From Nitrospinota bacterium (GTDB lineage Bacteria > Nitrospinota_A > UBA7883 > JACRGQ01): DNA of 64,000 nt. Below, one piece after another: positions 27,448 to 34,902 of the stretch. The translations under genes and the position numbers were made by a program. The stretch's first letter is position 1, and each line of letters opens with the position of its first letter. Location: contig JAOUMJ010000011.1 of assembly GCA_029881495.1 (NCBI GenBank), positions 16,206 through 80,205 on the forward strand. The letters are read 5' to 3'. The notes beneath the pieces were generated by a model. That model saw only the letters and a program-made list of their open reading frames with translations. It did not search any database and had not been told where the DNA came from.

Positions 27448-28194
27448 TCATCGCTTTTTGGCAGGCGGTTTATTCCCGGAGTTTTTTGAGGTTTTGTTTT
27501 TTTTAGGCTTGGATTTCTTTTTTGCCGGGTTTTTATCAAAGTCATCCTCAATTTCAATCGCGCTCTCAGGCACGACAAAGCGCATATTTTGTACAACTAC
27601 CTTTGCTCTTTCGTAATCTCCAAGCTTTATGAATATATCGAGAGCGTTCATGTAGTTCCTCAGGGCTGCGTCGTTTTTCTTCATTTTATAGTAAAGTTTT
27701 CCAATGTTGTTTTGAGTGACCGCAGTTCCGAGGATATTGCCGGATAAAATATCAAACTTGAGTGACTCCTTGTATGAGGCAAGTGCGTTATCGTACTTTT
27801 CAATGTTAGCGTAGGCCGTACCCTGAAGAGTAAGGAGGGAAGCTACCTGTATGTTATCCTGACTCTCCTTGCTGAGTTCTATCGCCCTTGAGATATATCC
27901 CAAGCTCTTTTCAATTTTTTCCTGGTTTATGTTTATGTACGCTAGAGATTCCAGGCAGAGCACTTGTCCCTGTTTATAATCCTGTTCTATGCTTACTCTT
28001 AAAGCCTGTTCAAGCCTGCTTTCAGCCTGTTCGATTTTTCCTTCATTGAGCAGTTCACGGCCGACTATATACATCTTTTGGGCGGCGTTCAGTTCTGTTT
28101 GTCTAATTTCCTCTTCAGAAGGTTTCAGTGTTGCACAAGAAGTCATAAATGAGGAAACAAGAATAAACAAAAAGAAACGGCTGGTAGATCTCAT
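27448..28194 (-). CDS. TPR-repeat lipoprotein
   Basis: About 248 residues from the ATG at 28194. The N-terminus is a lipoprotein signal (RFFLFILVSSFMTSC, Cys at about position 20). Residues about 35-200 consist of TPR helix pairs (LNEGKIEQAESRLEQAL; GYISRAIELSKES; DNALASYKESLKF; DAALRNYMNALDIF). The tail is strongly basic (PAKKKSKPKKNKTSK). It is the last gene of the CHASE2-cyclase operon, 7 bases after the MshEN-like gene. It may be an envelope scaffold passing cues to the cyclase. The longer frame that starts inside the upstream gene is rejected because it lacks the signal start. Confidence 0.82.
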   Translation of the reverse strand: MRSTSRFFLFILVSSFMTSCATLKPSEEEIRQTELNAAQKMYIVGRELLNEGKIEQAESRLEQALRVSIEQDYKQGQVLCLESLAYININQEKIEKSLGYISRAIELSKESQDNIQVASLLTLQGTAYANIEKYDNALASYKESLKFDILSGNILGTAVTQNNIGKLYYKMKKNDAALRNYMNALDIFIKLGDYERAKVVVQNMRFVVPESAIEIEDDFDKNPAKKKSKPKKNKTSKNSGNKPPAKKR

Positions 28195-28201
28195 AATATT
28201 T

Positions 28202-28576
28202 TCAGTTTCCTTCTCTGTTTTTTGTTGCGTATGTATTGGCGTACTCAACAAGCGCCATAATTGAATCAAGACGCGATATGGCCTTTATCTCGATAAGGGC
28301 CTTCCCCATGGGAATCATTTCAGCTTGCTGGGCCACGAGTATTTCGTTTATCTGTTCGTTTGTTAAAAGGTTATGTTCAATGGCCAGATCACCATACCGT
28401 TTGTTGGTGCGGTTTTGCTCAAGCAAGAGTTTAAGATTGTCAACCTTGCTGATAAAGCCGTGCATGACAGCAATCTTGCCAAGTGGAAGTTTGCTGTGCC
28501 TCTGAATATCAAGCGCTTCATTTACTTGTTGTTCGGTAACAAGATTCTTTGATATTAGAAATTCGCCAAATCTCAT
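28202..28576 (-). CDS. Stand-alone MshEN / GspE-N-like small protein
   Basis: 124 residues. Two similar halves: RFGEFLISKNLVTEQQVNEA...LPLGKIAVMHGFI, and RYGDLAIEHNLLTNEQINEI...IPMGKALIEIKAI. Each matches the pattern (R-x-G-x-x-L...L-G-x-x-x-x-x-x-x-I) of the N-terminal domain of GspE/PilB/MshE ATPases, which in some family members binds cyclic di-GMP. Here no ATPase follows, so the domain stands alone. It lies 7 bases from both the cyclase and lipoprotein genes in one operon. Binding of c-di-GMP is possible but untested; a purely structural role is equally open. Confidence 0.65.
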   Translation of the reverse strand: MRFGEFLISKNLVTEQQVNEALDIQRHSKLPLGKIAVMHGFISKVDNLKLLLEQNRTNKRYGDLAIEHNLLTNEQINEILVAQQAEMIPMGKALIEIKAISRLDSIMALVEYANTYATKNREGN

Positions 28577-28583
28577 AAAATCC

Positions 28584-30869
28584 TCATTTTGATGTCAGGA
28601 TGAATACGCCATCCCAGTCCTTCGGAGGTTCCTTTAACTGGAAATCAAGCGCACGTTCCAAATAAGTCATTGCAGGGCCATCATTTACGTCAAATTCAAG
28701 GATTTCGGAAAACTTGTCTACGGCCTTCTTCCATTCTCTCTCCTTGTAATGACCAAGGCCGTCATTATACAAAGTTATTACATTCTGTTTTTTAGGATCA
28801 ATTTTTCCCTTGAGACAAATAAGCTCGTATACCGTTATTATTTCCTGTTTTCCAACGACACGCAACCTGTCAATTTCCCTCGAATCGAAGAGGTGGCCAC
28901 AGATGTTATGGGTATAGTGGCTTACCATCAGTTCTGTGCCGTAAGGTTTATTGGCTCCTTCAAGCCTTGCGGCGAGGTTTACAGCGTCACCCATCATCGT
29001 ATAATCCATCCTTGTCCTGGAGCCCATGTTGCCTACGACCATGCTTCCGGTATTTATTCCGATCCTCATTCTTAGCTGTGCTTTTCCCTCCTTGGCCCAA
29101 TCTTCCCTCATCAGAGCCAGTTTTTCCTGCATCTCGATCGCAGTAAGGCAACACCGTTCCGCATGGTCCTCGAAATCAAGAGGAGCCCCGTAGAATGCGA
29201 TTATGGCGTCCCCCTCGAACTTGTCCACAACCCCATCGTATTTGAGAATGATGTCAGTCATTGCCGTCAGGTAGTCATTCAGGAGCAATACAAGCTCCTC
29301 TGGGGAAAGTTTTTCCGATATTGTAGAAAATCCGGCAACGTCCGAGAAAAAGGCTGTAAGCTCCTTTCTTTGCCCGCCAAGCTGAAGAGCTGCCGGATCT
29401 TTTATAAGCTGATCAATAACGACTGGAGAGAGGTATTGTCCAAATGCGCCCTGAATATACCGCTTCTCCTTTTCTTCCATGATGAATCGGTAGATTGCCA
29501 GGGAGGCGTATGCGAGGCCAGTTTCGAGAAGAGGCGGAACCGTATGAAAAACCGTGTTATATCTAGTAAAGAGGATATAATGCGCAAGAAGGGATATTAC
29601 CGCAATAGCAAGAGCTAAACCTCCCCCTGTGACAGCCCCAAGCCTTGGGACGGTAACAAATAAAACGGTTCCTATAAGAACTATACTGATAAAATCGATA
29701 AGGATATTTGGAACCGGAGGATCCTTAAGAAAACGCTGGTGTATTATGTTATCAATAACCGTTGCGTGGGATTCCACTCCGGGAAAAACCTTGTCAAAAG
29801 GCGTAATCCGTAAATCTTCGATTGCAGTTGCGGTAGGGCCGATCATTACGATCTTTCCGTCAAGTTGCTCAGGCGGAATTTTACGTTCGATTATATCTAC
29901 AATTGAGAGATGCGGGAATGTTCCACCAGGACCGTAATAGTTTATCCACATTTCGCCCATTTCGTTTGTAGGGATTTCAATGTCACCATCCTTGCTCATA
30001 AGCGCGACTTTTTGAATTCCTAGCGGCCCTGTCCAGATAAGTATTGTAGCTTTTAGATATTTTCGCAACACTGTAAATGAAAGAGGGGGGAAGAGATAGT
30101 CGTCCTCGCCTTCGAGTTCCACCATATCGCGGTATTTCACGATTAATGGAATTTTCCGCACAGAACCGTCCAAGTCTGGCGCAAAGTTGAAATATCCCAT
30201 CCTTTTTGTCGAGTTGGAAATTTTTTCAATAGTTGCTTCAACCGCATACGCCTTTTTCAAGCGCATATTCTTTAGGTCTGTCCCTTCATCCTTCTTGAGG
30301 CCGGAGTATCGGGATTTCGCGACAATATCAAGATAACTCTCCATTTCAGCTTCAGAAAGATGCTCAAGACCTTCTTCGGAGAAGTGGAAAAAATAGCCTA
30401 ATACCGCCTTTTTTGACCGTTTGAGCGCATCGAAAAGTTTCTGGTCATTATCAGCATTGTTTTCGATTTCTGCCAATAGACTTTCAATCTTCGAGTCAGG
30501 AATTCCCTCCTCATTCATTTTAGACCTGATACTGTCTAATTGTTCGGGGGTAATCCCTATCTCTGGAGAGGAAAAGACAATATCAAACCCGAATACTTTT
30601 ACGTTATATTCGGTTAGTGCGTCGACAAGATCCGCTATTACGGTTCTCTTCCAGGGCCATCTGCCGAGTTTATCAATACTTTTCTCATCGATAGTGGCAA
30701 TCGCAACTTCGTTTCCTGGTACAAGTTCGCCGCGAACATTGAAAAAGGCGTCCTGCATAAGGAGTTCCAGTCTCCCCATGAACCGAGGAGAGAAGAGGTA
30801 GGAAACCATTACAAGGATTGTGATAGCGACAGTAATGGAGAGGTTGTTCAGCTGAATGAATTTTTTCAT
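28584..30869 (-). CDS. CHASE2-domain class III adenylate cyclase
   Basis: 761 residues. An N-terminal membrane helix (ITVAITILVMVSYLFS) is followed by a CHASE2 periplasmic sensor domain (VAIATIDEKSIDKLGRWPW; VKVFGFDIVFSSPE; IVMIGPTATAIEDLRITPF), three further helices (about 390-460) and the cyclase domain: ELTAFFSDVAGFSTIS with metal Asp, VDKFEGDAIIAFYG with the second Asp and an adenine-selecting Lys, and MDYTMMGDAVNLAARLEG with the matching Asp, Asn and Arg. These residues favour ATP over GTP. The last 80 residues resemble a TPR pair. It is the first gene of an operon with the MshEN-like and TPR-lipoprotein genes. The output receptor for cAMP is not in the window. Confidence 0.92.
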   Translation of the reverse strand: MKKFIQLNNLSITVAITILVMVSYLFSPRFMGRLELLMQDAFFNVRGELVPGNEVAIATIDEKSIDKLGRWPWKRTVIADLVDALTEYNVKVFGFDIVFSSPEIGITPEQLDSIRSKMNEEGIPDSKIESLLAEIENNADNDQKLFDALKRSKKAVLGYFFHFSEEGLEHLSEAEMESYLDIVAKSRYSGLKKDEGTDLKNMRLKKAYAVEATIEKISNSTKRMGYFNFAPDLDGSVRKIPLIVKYRDMVELEGEDDYLFPPLSFTVLRKYLKATILIWTGPLGIQKVALMSKDGDIEIPTNEMGEMWINYYGPGGTFPHLSIVDIIERKIPPEQLDGKIVMIGPTATAIEDLRITPFDKVFPGVESHATVIDNIIHQRFLKDPPVPNILIDFISIVLIGTVLFVTVPRLGAVTGGGLALAIAVISLLAHYILFTRYNTVFHTVPPLLETGLAYASLAIYRFIMEEKEKRYIQGAFGQYLSPVVIDQLIKDPAALQLGGQRKELTAFFSDVAGFSTISEKLSPEELVLLLNDYLTAMTDIILKYDGVVDKFEGDAIIAFYGAPLDFEDHAERCCLTAIEMQEKLALMREDWAKEGKAQLRMRIGINTGSMVVGNMGSRTRMDYTMMGDAVNLAARLEGANKPYGTELMVSHYTHNICGHLFDSREIDRLRVVGKQEIITVYELICLKGKIDPKKQNVITLYNDGLGHYKEREWKKAVDKFSEILEFDVNDGPAMTYLERALDFQLKEPPKDWDGVFILTSK

Positions 30870-31344
30870 TAACCCCCACCCAAATCATGAAAACATAAAA
30901 ATCACCTGACAAACTTCTTGTTTGTTAAACCTAAGTATACCTCAGTTACAGTGATATAATCCAACATAGTTTCAATACATTAGGTTGATATTTGCAACTA
31001 TTTTGGCTAGGTATCAATTTTCAAGGAAATTAACAAGAAGCGCAAAGATGTTATTACCTCAATAAAAACAAAGAGATAGGAAAAGGCAATGACCCGGAAG
31101 ATAATTTTTCTTTTGTTTGAAAACAAAATGCAATATTACGATATGTTACATCTCAAATCGTTCCAATAAAGCTTCAAGTCATATCTCAAATTGAATATAT
31201 ACAGAATTTAGGTATTGCTTATTCTCTTTCATAGCGAAGTAATTTGATTACATTTTTGAAAACATTAAGGCCAATGTACGGAATTTTGACGCTCCATTTT
31301 CCTGATTTTGGGATTTTCCAAAGGATGCTATATAATAAGACATT
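30870..31344. other. 475-bp divergent intergenic region
   Basis: This A/T-rich gap separates the CHASE2 operon (minus) from the solenoid gene (plus). It contains a small stem ACAAAC-TTCTT-GTTTGT near 30910, in the cyclase mRNA leader, and the promoter candidate at 31308-31336. I see no gene or RNA in the rest. Confidence 0.5.
31308..31336 (+). promoter_or_regulatory. Promoter candidate immediately upstream of the solenoid gene
   Basis: TTGGGA (31308-31313), a 17-base spacer and a consensus TATAAT (31331-31336). Transcription from here would start at about 31342-31344, right at the ATG (31345), giving a leaderless or nearly leaderless mRNA. No Shine-Dalgarno sequence precedes that ATG, consistent with this. 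Confidence 0.45.
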
Positions 31345-33006
31345 ATGGGTTTTAATGCATTGCAAAAGCGGAGTAGATTATTCGTGACCGTCATAGCTTT
31401 GACTATCGGTATTTTCACTGTTACATTTTCGTACTCAGCTGAAGGCGATGCAAAAGCCACTTCAAAAACTGAAAACAAGGATGAGACAAGGCGAAGGGAG
31501 TTTCAGGAAAATATTGATAAAGCATATCTGGACTCTTTTGCCGAGGCGGTAAAGAAAGACGCAAAGTATGCTACGGAATTGGCTCGGCTAGCCGCCCAAT
31601 CTTCGCCCCATCTAGCCTCCGAAATAGCGGCTCGAGCTGCGGAAGTAGCTCCCTCGCAGGCTGAAAGGATAGTGTCGGTAATGGTAACGGAATATCCTGA
31701 TCTGGCATTAAAAACGGTCTTTTCCGTTTCCATGAAGGTTCCCGGGAGTGCCTGGAAAATCGGGGCCGCAGCTGCGGGCATACGAAAAGATATTGCCTCC
31801 CAAATAGCCGCAGCGGTGACATCAGTATCGCCAAAGCAGGCAACATTAATTGCTGTAACGGTAACGAAAGAGGTTCCCAGCGAGGCGGTTGGCATTGCAT
31901 CCGCGGTGGCGACGAAATCACCAGAGAGTGCAGCAAGCGTTGCAAGCGCCATCTCGAAGGTGTTCCCTGACAGCTCTGTAGAATTGGCAGGGAAGATGTC
32001 AAAGATAAATCCCAATGATTCCCCAACTATCGTTGCGGAGATAACAAAAAATAATCCGGAAAGCGCGGCGGAGATAGCCGCCTCAGCGGCCAAGAACGCC
32101 CCAGGGAAGGAATCAATGATTGCCGCGGCGGCGACCATCAATTCCCCGAATCTTGCGCCAAGGATTGCCACTTCAGTTGCTGAAGTAAATCCGAATGCTA
32201 CCCTTAAGATTGCCGCATATTTGGCAAAAGTAAATCCGGCCTCCGCCAAAAGTGTAAATTCCGCGCTTGGTAATTTCGCCCCGAATTTAAAGGGGAGACT
32301 GGATAGTATGCTTGCAAAAACCGGAAAGGAAACGAGGATAGAAAGGGCCAAGACGTTAAGAAAGACACTTCCACCCAGTGTAATCGCGACCATTCAAGAG
32401 GCCGCGCAGACAAGGAACAGGGATGTTATGAAGTACGCTATTCGAATTGCCATTAAGAAATACCCGGATCTATCCGTAGATATTGCAAAATTGGCCGCGA
32501 TCTACTCCAGGGGGATGGCAGAAGAGATAGCCTTTACTGTGGCACAGTTAGCTCCAAAAGATGCGGCAGGTATCGCTTCGGCAGTCGCCGAGATTGCACC
32601 GGAAAAAGCGGTAGCAATAGCCACATATGCCACTAGGGCAAATCCTAAACTGGCGGCGGAGATTGCCGAATCCGTTGCTGTAGTTGTGCCCGAGAAAGCC
32701 GCCGAGATAGCCGGAGAGGTTGCGAAGATTTCGCCAACAATGGCTGTGCAAATCGCCTCCAGAGTATCAAAAGCCTTGCCAGGAAATACGGTGCAGGTTG
32801 TCGGGAGCGTAGCTGCCGCTGTACCTTCGGCGGCAACGGAAATTGTTACCACTCTCTCAGCTGAACATCCGGAATTAGTCAGTGAAATAATAACAGTGGC
32901 ATTTGGGCCAAGTCCTGAAAATGTTGCCAGTGGTGAAGGTGTAGTCGCAGAGCTTGAGATGGTAGGAATTGAAAATCCGGCTCAGGATATTGCGAGCGCT
33001 GAGTAA
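31345..33006 (+). CDS. Exported pentadecapeptide-repeat alpha-solenoid protein (unrecognised family)
   Basis: 553 residues. The N-terminal signal peptide is LFVTVIALTIGIFTVTFSYSA. Residues 65-319 are 17 contiguous units of exactly 15 residues and residues 366-515 are 10 more. Consensus: A-A-x-V-A-x-x-x-P-x-x-A-x-x-I, for example ASAVAEIAPEKAVAI. Alternating small-residue and Pro-broken helices suggest a compact right-handed alpha-solenoid. A basic, less regular linker (about 320-365) separates the blocks, and a 38-residue acidic tail follows. I do not recognise the family. It starts a co-directional run of barrel, Wza-like and Wzc-like genes, so a periplasmic scaffold role in polysaccharide export, like that of TPR scaffolds in other systems, is a reasonable inference. 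Confidence 0.7.
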   Translation: MGFNALQKRSRLFVTVIALTIGIFTVTFSYSAEGDAKATSKTENKDETRRREFQENIDKAYLDSFAEAVKKDAKYATELARLAAQSSPHLASEIAARAAEVAPSQAERIVSVMVTEYPDLALKTVFSVSMKVPGSAWKIGAAAAGIRKDIASQIAAAVTSVSPKQATLIAVTVTKEVPSEAVGIASAVATKSPESAASVASAISKVFPDSSVELAGKMSKINPNDSPTIVAEITKNNPESAAEIAASAAKNAPGKESMIAAAATINSPNLAPRIATSVAEVNPNATLKIAAYLAKVNPASAKSVNSALGNFAPNLKGRLDSMLAKTGKETRIERAKTLRKTLPPSVIATIQEAAQTRNRDVMKYAIRIAIKKYPDLSVDIAKLAAIYSRGMAEEIAFTVAQLAPKDAAGIASAVAEIAPEKAVAIATYATRANPKLAAEIAESVAVVVPEKAAEIAGEVAKISPTMAVQIASRVSKALPGNTVQVVGSVAAAVPSAATEIVTTLSAEHPELVSEIITVAFGPSPENVASGEGVVAELEMVGIENPAQDIASAE

Positions 33007-33033
33007 GAATTGGTTGACTGAGGATAGAACGAG

Positions 33034-34284
33034 TTGAAGCCCGGTTTCCAGCATCCGGCCAGGAATCCGGGCTCATTTATTGGAGTATTTGTATTGATTG
33101 CTGTTTATTTTTTTATGATTCGGGTAACACCGCTGGCAGAATCAGCGATGCTTGACGAATTACGGACAAAAGGGATTTCAGCTGGCGGTTTTGCGATATT
33201 TCCCAATCTTAAACTTGGTTATTTGACAGACAGCAACATTTACTCCGAAGAACAAAATCCAACCGGCGACAGCATAACGAAGATCTCACCAAGTTTGCTG
33301 TTCCAGACAAACTGGTCCAGGCACCGCCTTTACTTGCAAGGAGGCGGGGACATGTTTTCATACCAGCAGAATCCTGCTGAAAATCATACGGATGTCAATG
33401 CCAGCACCGGAGTAAAATTGGACATCACCTCGCAGACATCCTTCCTGACAAATTACATGATGAATCAGTTATCCGAAGATCGAGGGTCTCCTGACGATGC
33501 AAAAGGAAAAAGACCCACAAAATACGGCTTGAATGCGATTGATTTATTGATTGAGCGAAAAGGGGGAATTCTTTCCATAGGCATCGACGGTGGAGTAAAG
33601 ACTTTCATCTACGAAGATACAGAAACATCTGCAGGAATAATTGACAACGCAGACAGAGACAGGACTGAAAATACAGCCTCCGTAAAACTAGGATTTCAAT
33701 TTCATCCCGGTTTTCACTTCGTAATAAAGAACGGTATCAACCAGCGCATCTACGCGACAGAAAAGGATGATAACGGGTATAACAGGCATTCAACAGGAAA
33801 TGATATCAGCGCCGGTATGAGGTTCGATTTTGGCGGGCCTCTTTCAACCGAACTTTTGTTTGGTCAATGGACTCAAATATACGAAGATACCAGGTTTCCG
33901 AAAACAACAGGGGTCTCCTATTCAGGCATATTGTCATGGAGCCCGACACGCTTGACCGCAATAAACTCAATTTTGAAAAGAACTGTCGAAGAAACGACCT
34001 TAGACAAATCATCAGGTATCTTCACTAGCAATTTGTCTCTTGAAATTCAGCACTCTATTCTTAGAACCGTGGTATTCAACCTTGGAATAGCAGGGAGTGT
34101 GATGGAATTTCAGCAAACCGGGCGAGTCGACAACCTGACAATACCAGAAATCGGCATAAGGTATCTAACAAACAGATATCTCCATCTAAAACTTGGATAC
34201 GCTCAGAAGAGCAAAGTCTCCACTGAAAAAGGCGCGGGTTTTGAAAAAGCAGAAGTCAAATTTTCAATCATAGGGCGCATATGA
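33034..34284 (+). CDS. Outer-membrane beta-barrel protein of a polysaccharide locus
   Basis: 416 residues. The hydrophobic stretch FIGVFVLIAVYFFMIRV followed by LAESAM serves as a signal peptide. The mature part is all amphipathic strands (GFAIFPNLKLGYLTDSNIY; TKISPSLLFQTNW; LYLQGGGDMFSYQQN), ending AEVKFSIIGRI. It resembles the putative barrel porin 2 proteins found with exopolysaccharide genes. The start is uncertain: the TTG at 33034 overlaps a strong hairpin (33039-33072), and a later start such as TTG 33094 would still leave a short signal. It lies 28 bases after the solenoid gene and overlaps the Wza-like gene by four bases. Confidence 0.72.
   Translation: MKPGFQHPARNPGSFIGVFVLIAVYFFMIRVTPLAESAMLDELRTKGISAGGFAIFPNLKLGYLTDSNIYSEEQNPTGDSITKISPSLLFQTNWSRHRLYLQGGGDMFSYQQNPAENHTDVNASTGVKLDITSQTSFLTNYMMNQLSEDRGSPDDAKGKRPTKYGLNAIDLLIERKGGILSIGIDGGVKTFIYEDTETSAGIIDNADRDRTENTASVKLGFQFHPGFHFVIKNGINQRIYATEKDDNGYNRHSTGNDISAGMRFDFGGPLSTELLFGQWTQIYEDTRFPKTTGVSYSGILSWSPTRLTAINSILKRTVEETTLDKSSGIFTSNLSLEIQHSILRTVVFNLGIAGSVMEFQQTGRVDNLTIPEIGIRYLTNRYLHLKLGYAQKSKVSTEKGAGFEKAEVKFSIIGRI
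33039..33072 (+). other. Stem-loop at the start of the barrel-porin gene
   Basis: GCCCGGTTTCC (33039-33049) pairs with GGAATCCGGGC (33062-33072) with one mismatch and a 12-base loop. It lies 30 bases after the solenoid-gene stop and within the first codons of the barrel gene as drawn. There is no U-run after it, so it may be an attenuating or mRNA-protecting hairpin rather than a full terminator. Confidence 0.45.
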
Positions 34285-34874
34285 AATTAACTGTTATAAA
34301 AAGCTGTTTTAACACACAGCCTGGCAAAAAGAGGGCAGGTCTGAGCGTGATTTTGTGCGCTGTATTTGCTTTCATGGATGTATCAATCGCTCTCGGAGCC
34401 GGAGCATCTTCCACAATGGATGTTTACAACCTGGGTTCTGGAGACAAAATAAGGATAACCGTATTCGGTCACGCTGATCTCTCCGGAGAATTTCTGGTGG
34501 ACGATACAGGGGCGATTTCCATGCCACTAATAGGTTCGGTTTTATGCGGCGGTCTGACAATAAGAGAGCTTGAAAAAACTATCATTCGCGAACTTAAAGA
34601 CGGGTATCTGGTAAATCCAAGCGTGAATGTCGAAGTCGTTAAATTCAGGCCATTTTACATTATTGGCGAAGTTGCAAAGCCAGGGAGTTACCCCTACATA
34701 AGCGGCATGACGGTTTTTAATGCTGTCGCTTTGGCGGGTGGTTTTACGAGCCGCGCAAAAAAAAGCGAAGTAATGATCTCAAGAGGAGGGGGCAAGGCAA
34801 AAGAGGTAAAGTTGAAATCTGAAACCGTTGTCTTGCCTGGAGATATTATTGAAATTCCCGAACGGTTTTTTTGA
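34281..34874 (+). CDS. Wza-like polysaccharide export protein (short)
   Basis: 197 residues. A signal peptide (GLSVILCAVFAFMDVSIALGAGA) precedes the poly_export domain (NLGSGDKIRITVFGHADLSG; GAISMPLIGSVLCGGLT; YLVNPSVNVEVV) and one SLBB-type domain (YIIGEVAKPGSYPYISGMT). There is no lipobox Cys near the cleavage site, and the C-terminal outer-membrane helix of full-length Wza is absent. This shorter form is common in Wzx/Wzy-type loci that use a separate barrel, which fits the upstream porin gene. It overlaps that gene by four bases (ATGA) and precedes the Wzc-like gene. Confidence 0.88.
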   Translation: MKLTVIKSCFNTQPGKKRAGLSVILCAVFAFMDVSIALGAGASSTMDVYNLGSGDKIRITVFGHADLSGEFLVDDTGAISMPLIGSVLCGGLTIRELEKTIIRELKDGYLVNPSVNVEVVKFRPFYIIGEVAKPGSYPYISGMTVFNAVALAGGFTSRAKKSEVMISRGGGKAKEVKLKSETVVLPGDIIEIPERFF

Positions 34875-34902
34875 ATTTAAATTATTAGAAGGACTTTAAA
34901 CT

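Noticed and set aside
31503..32393. A 296-codon minus-strand frame opposite the solenoid repeats
   Set aside because: It is the antisense of GC-rich Ala codons repeated every 45 bases. There is no ribosome site, and the plus-strand protein has a signal peptide and regular repeats.
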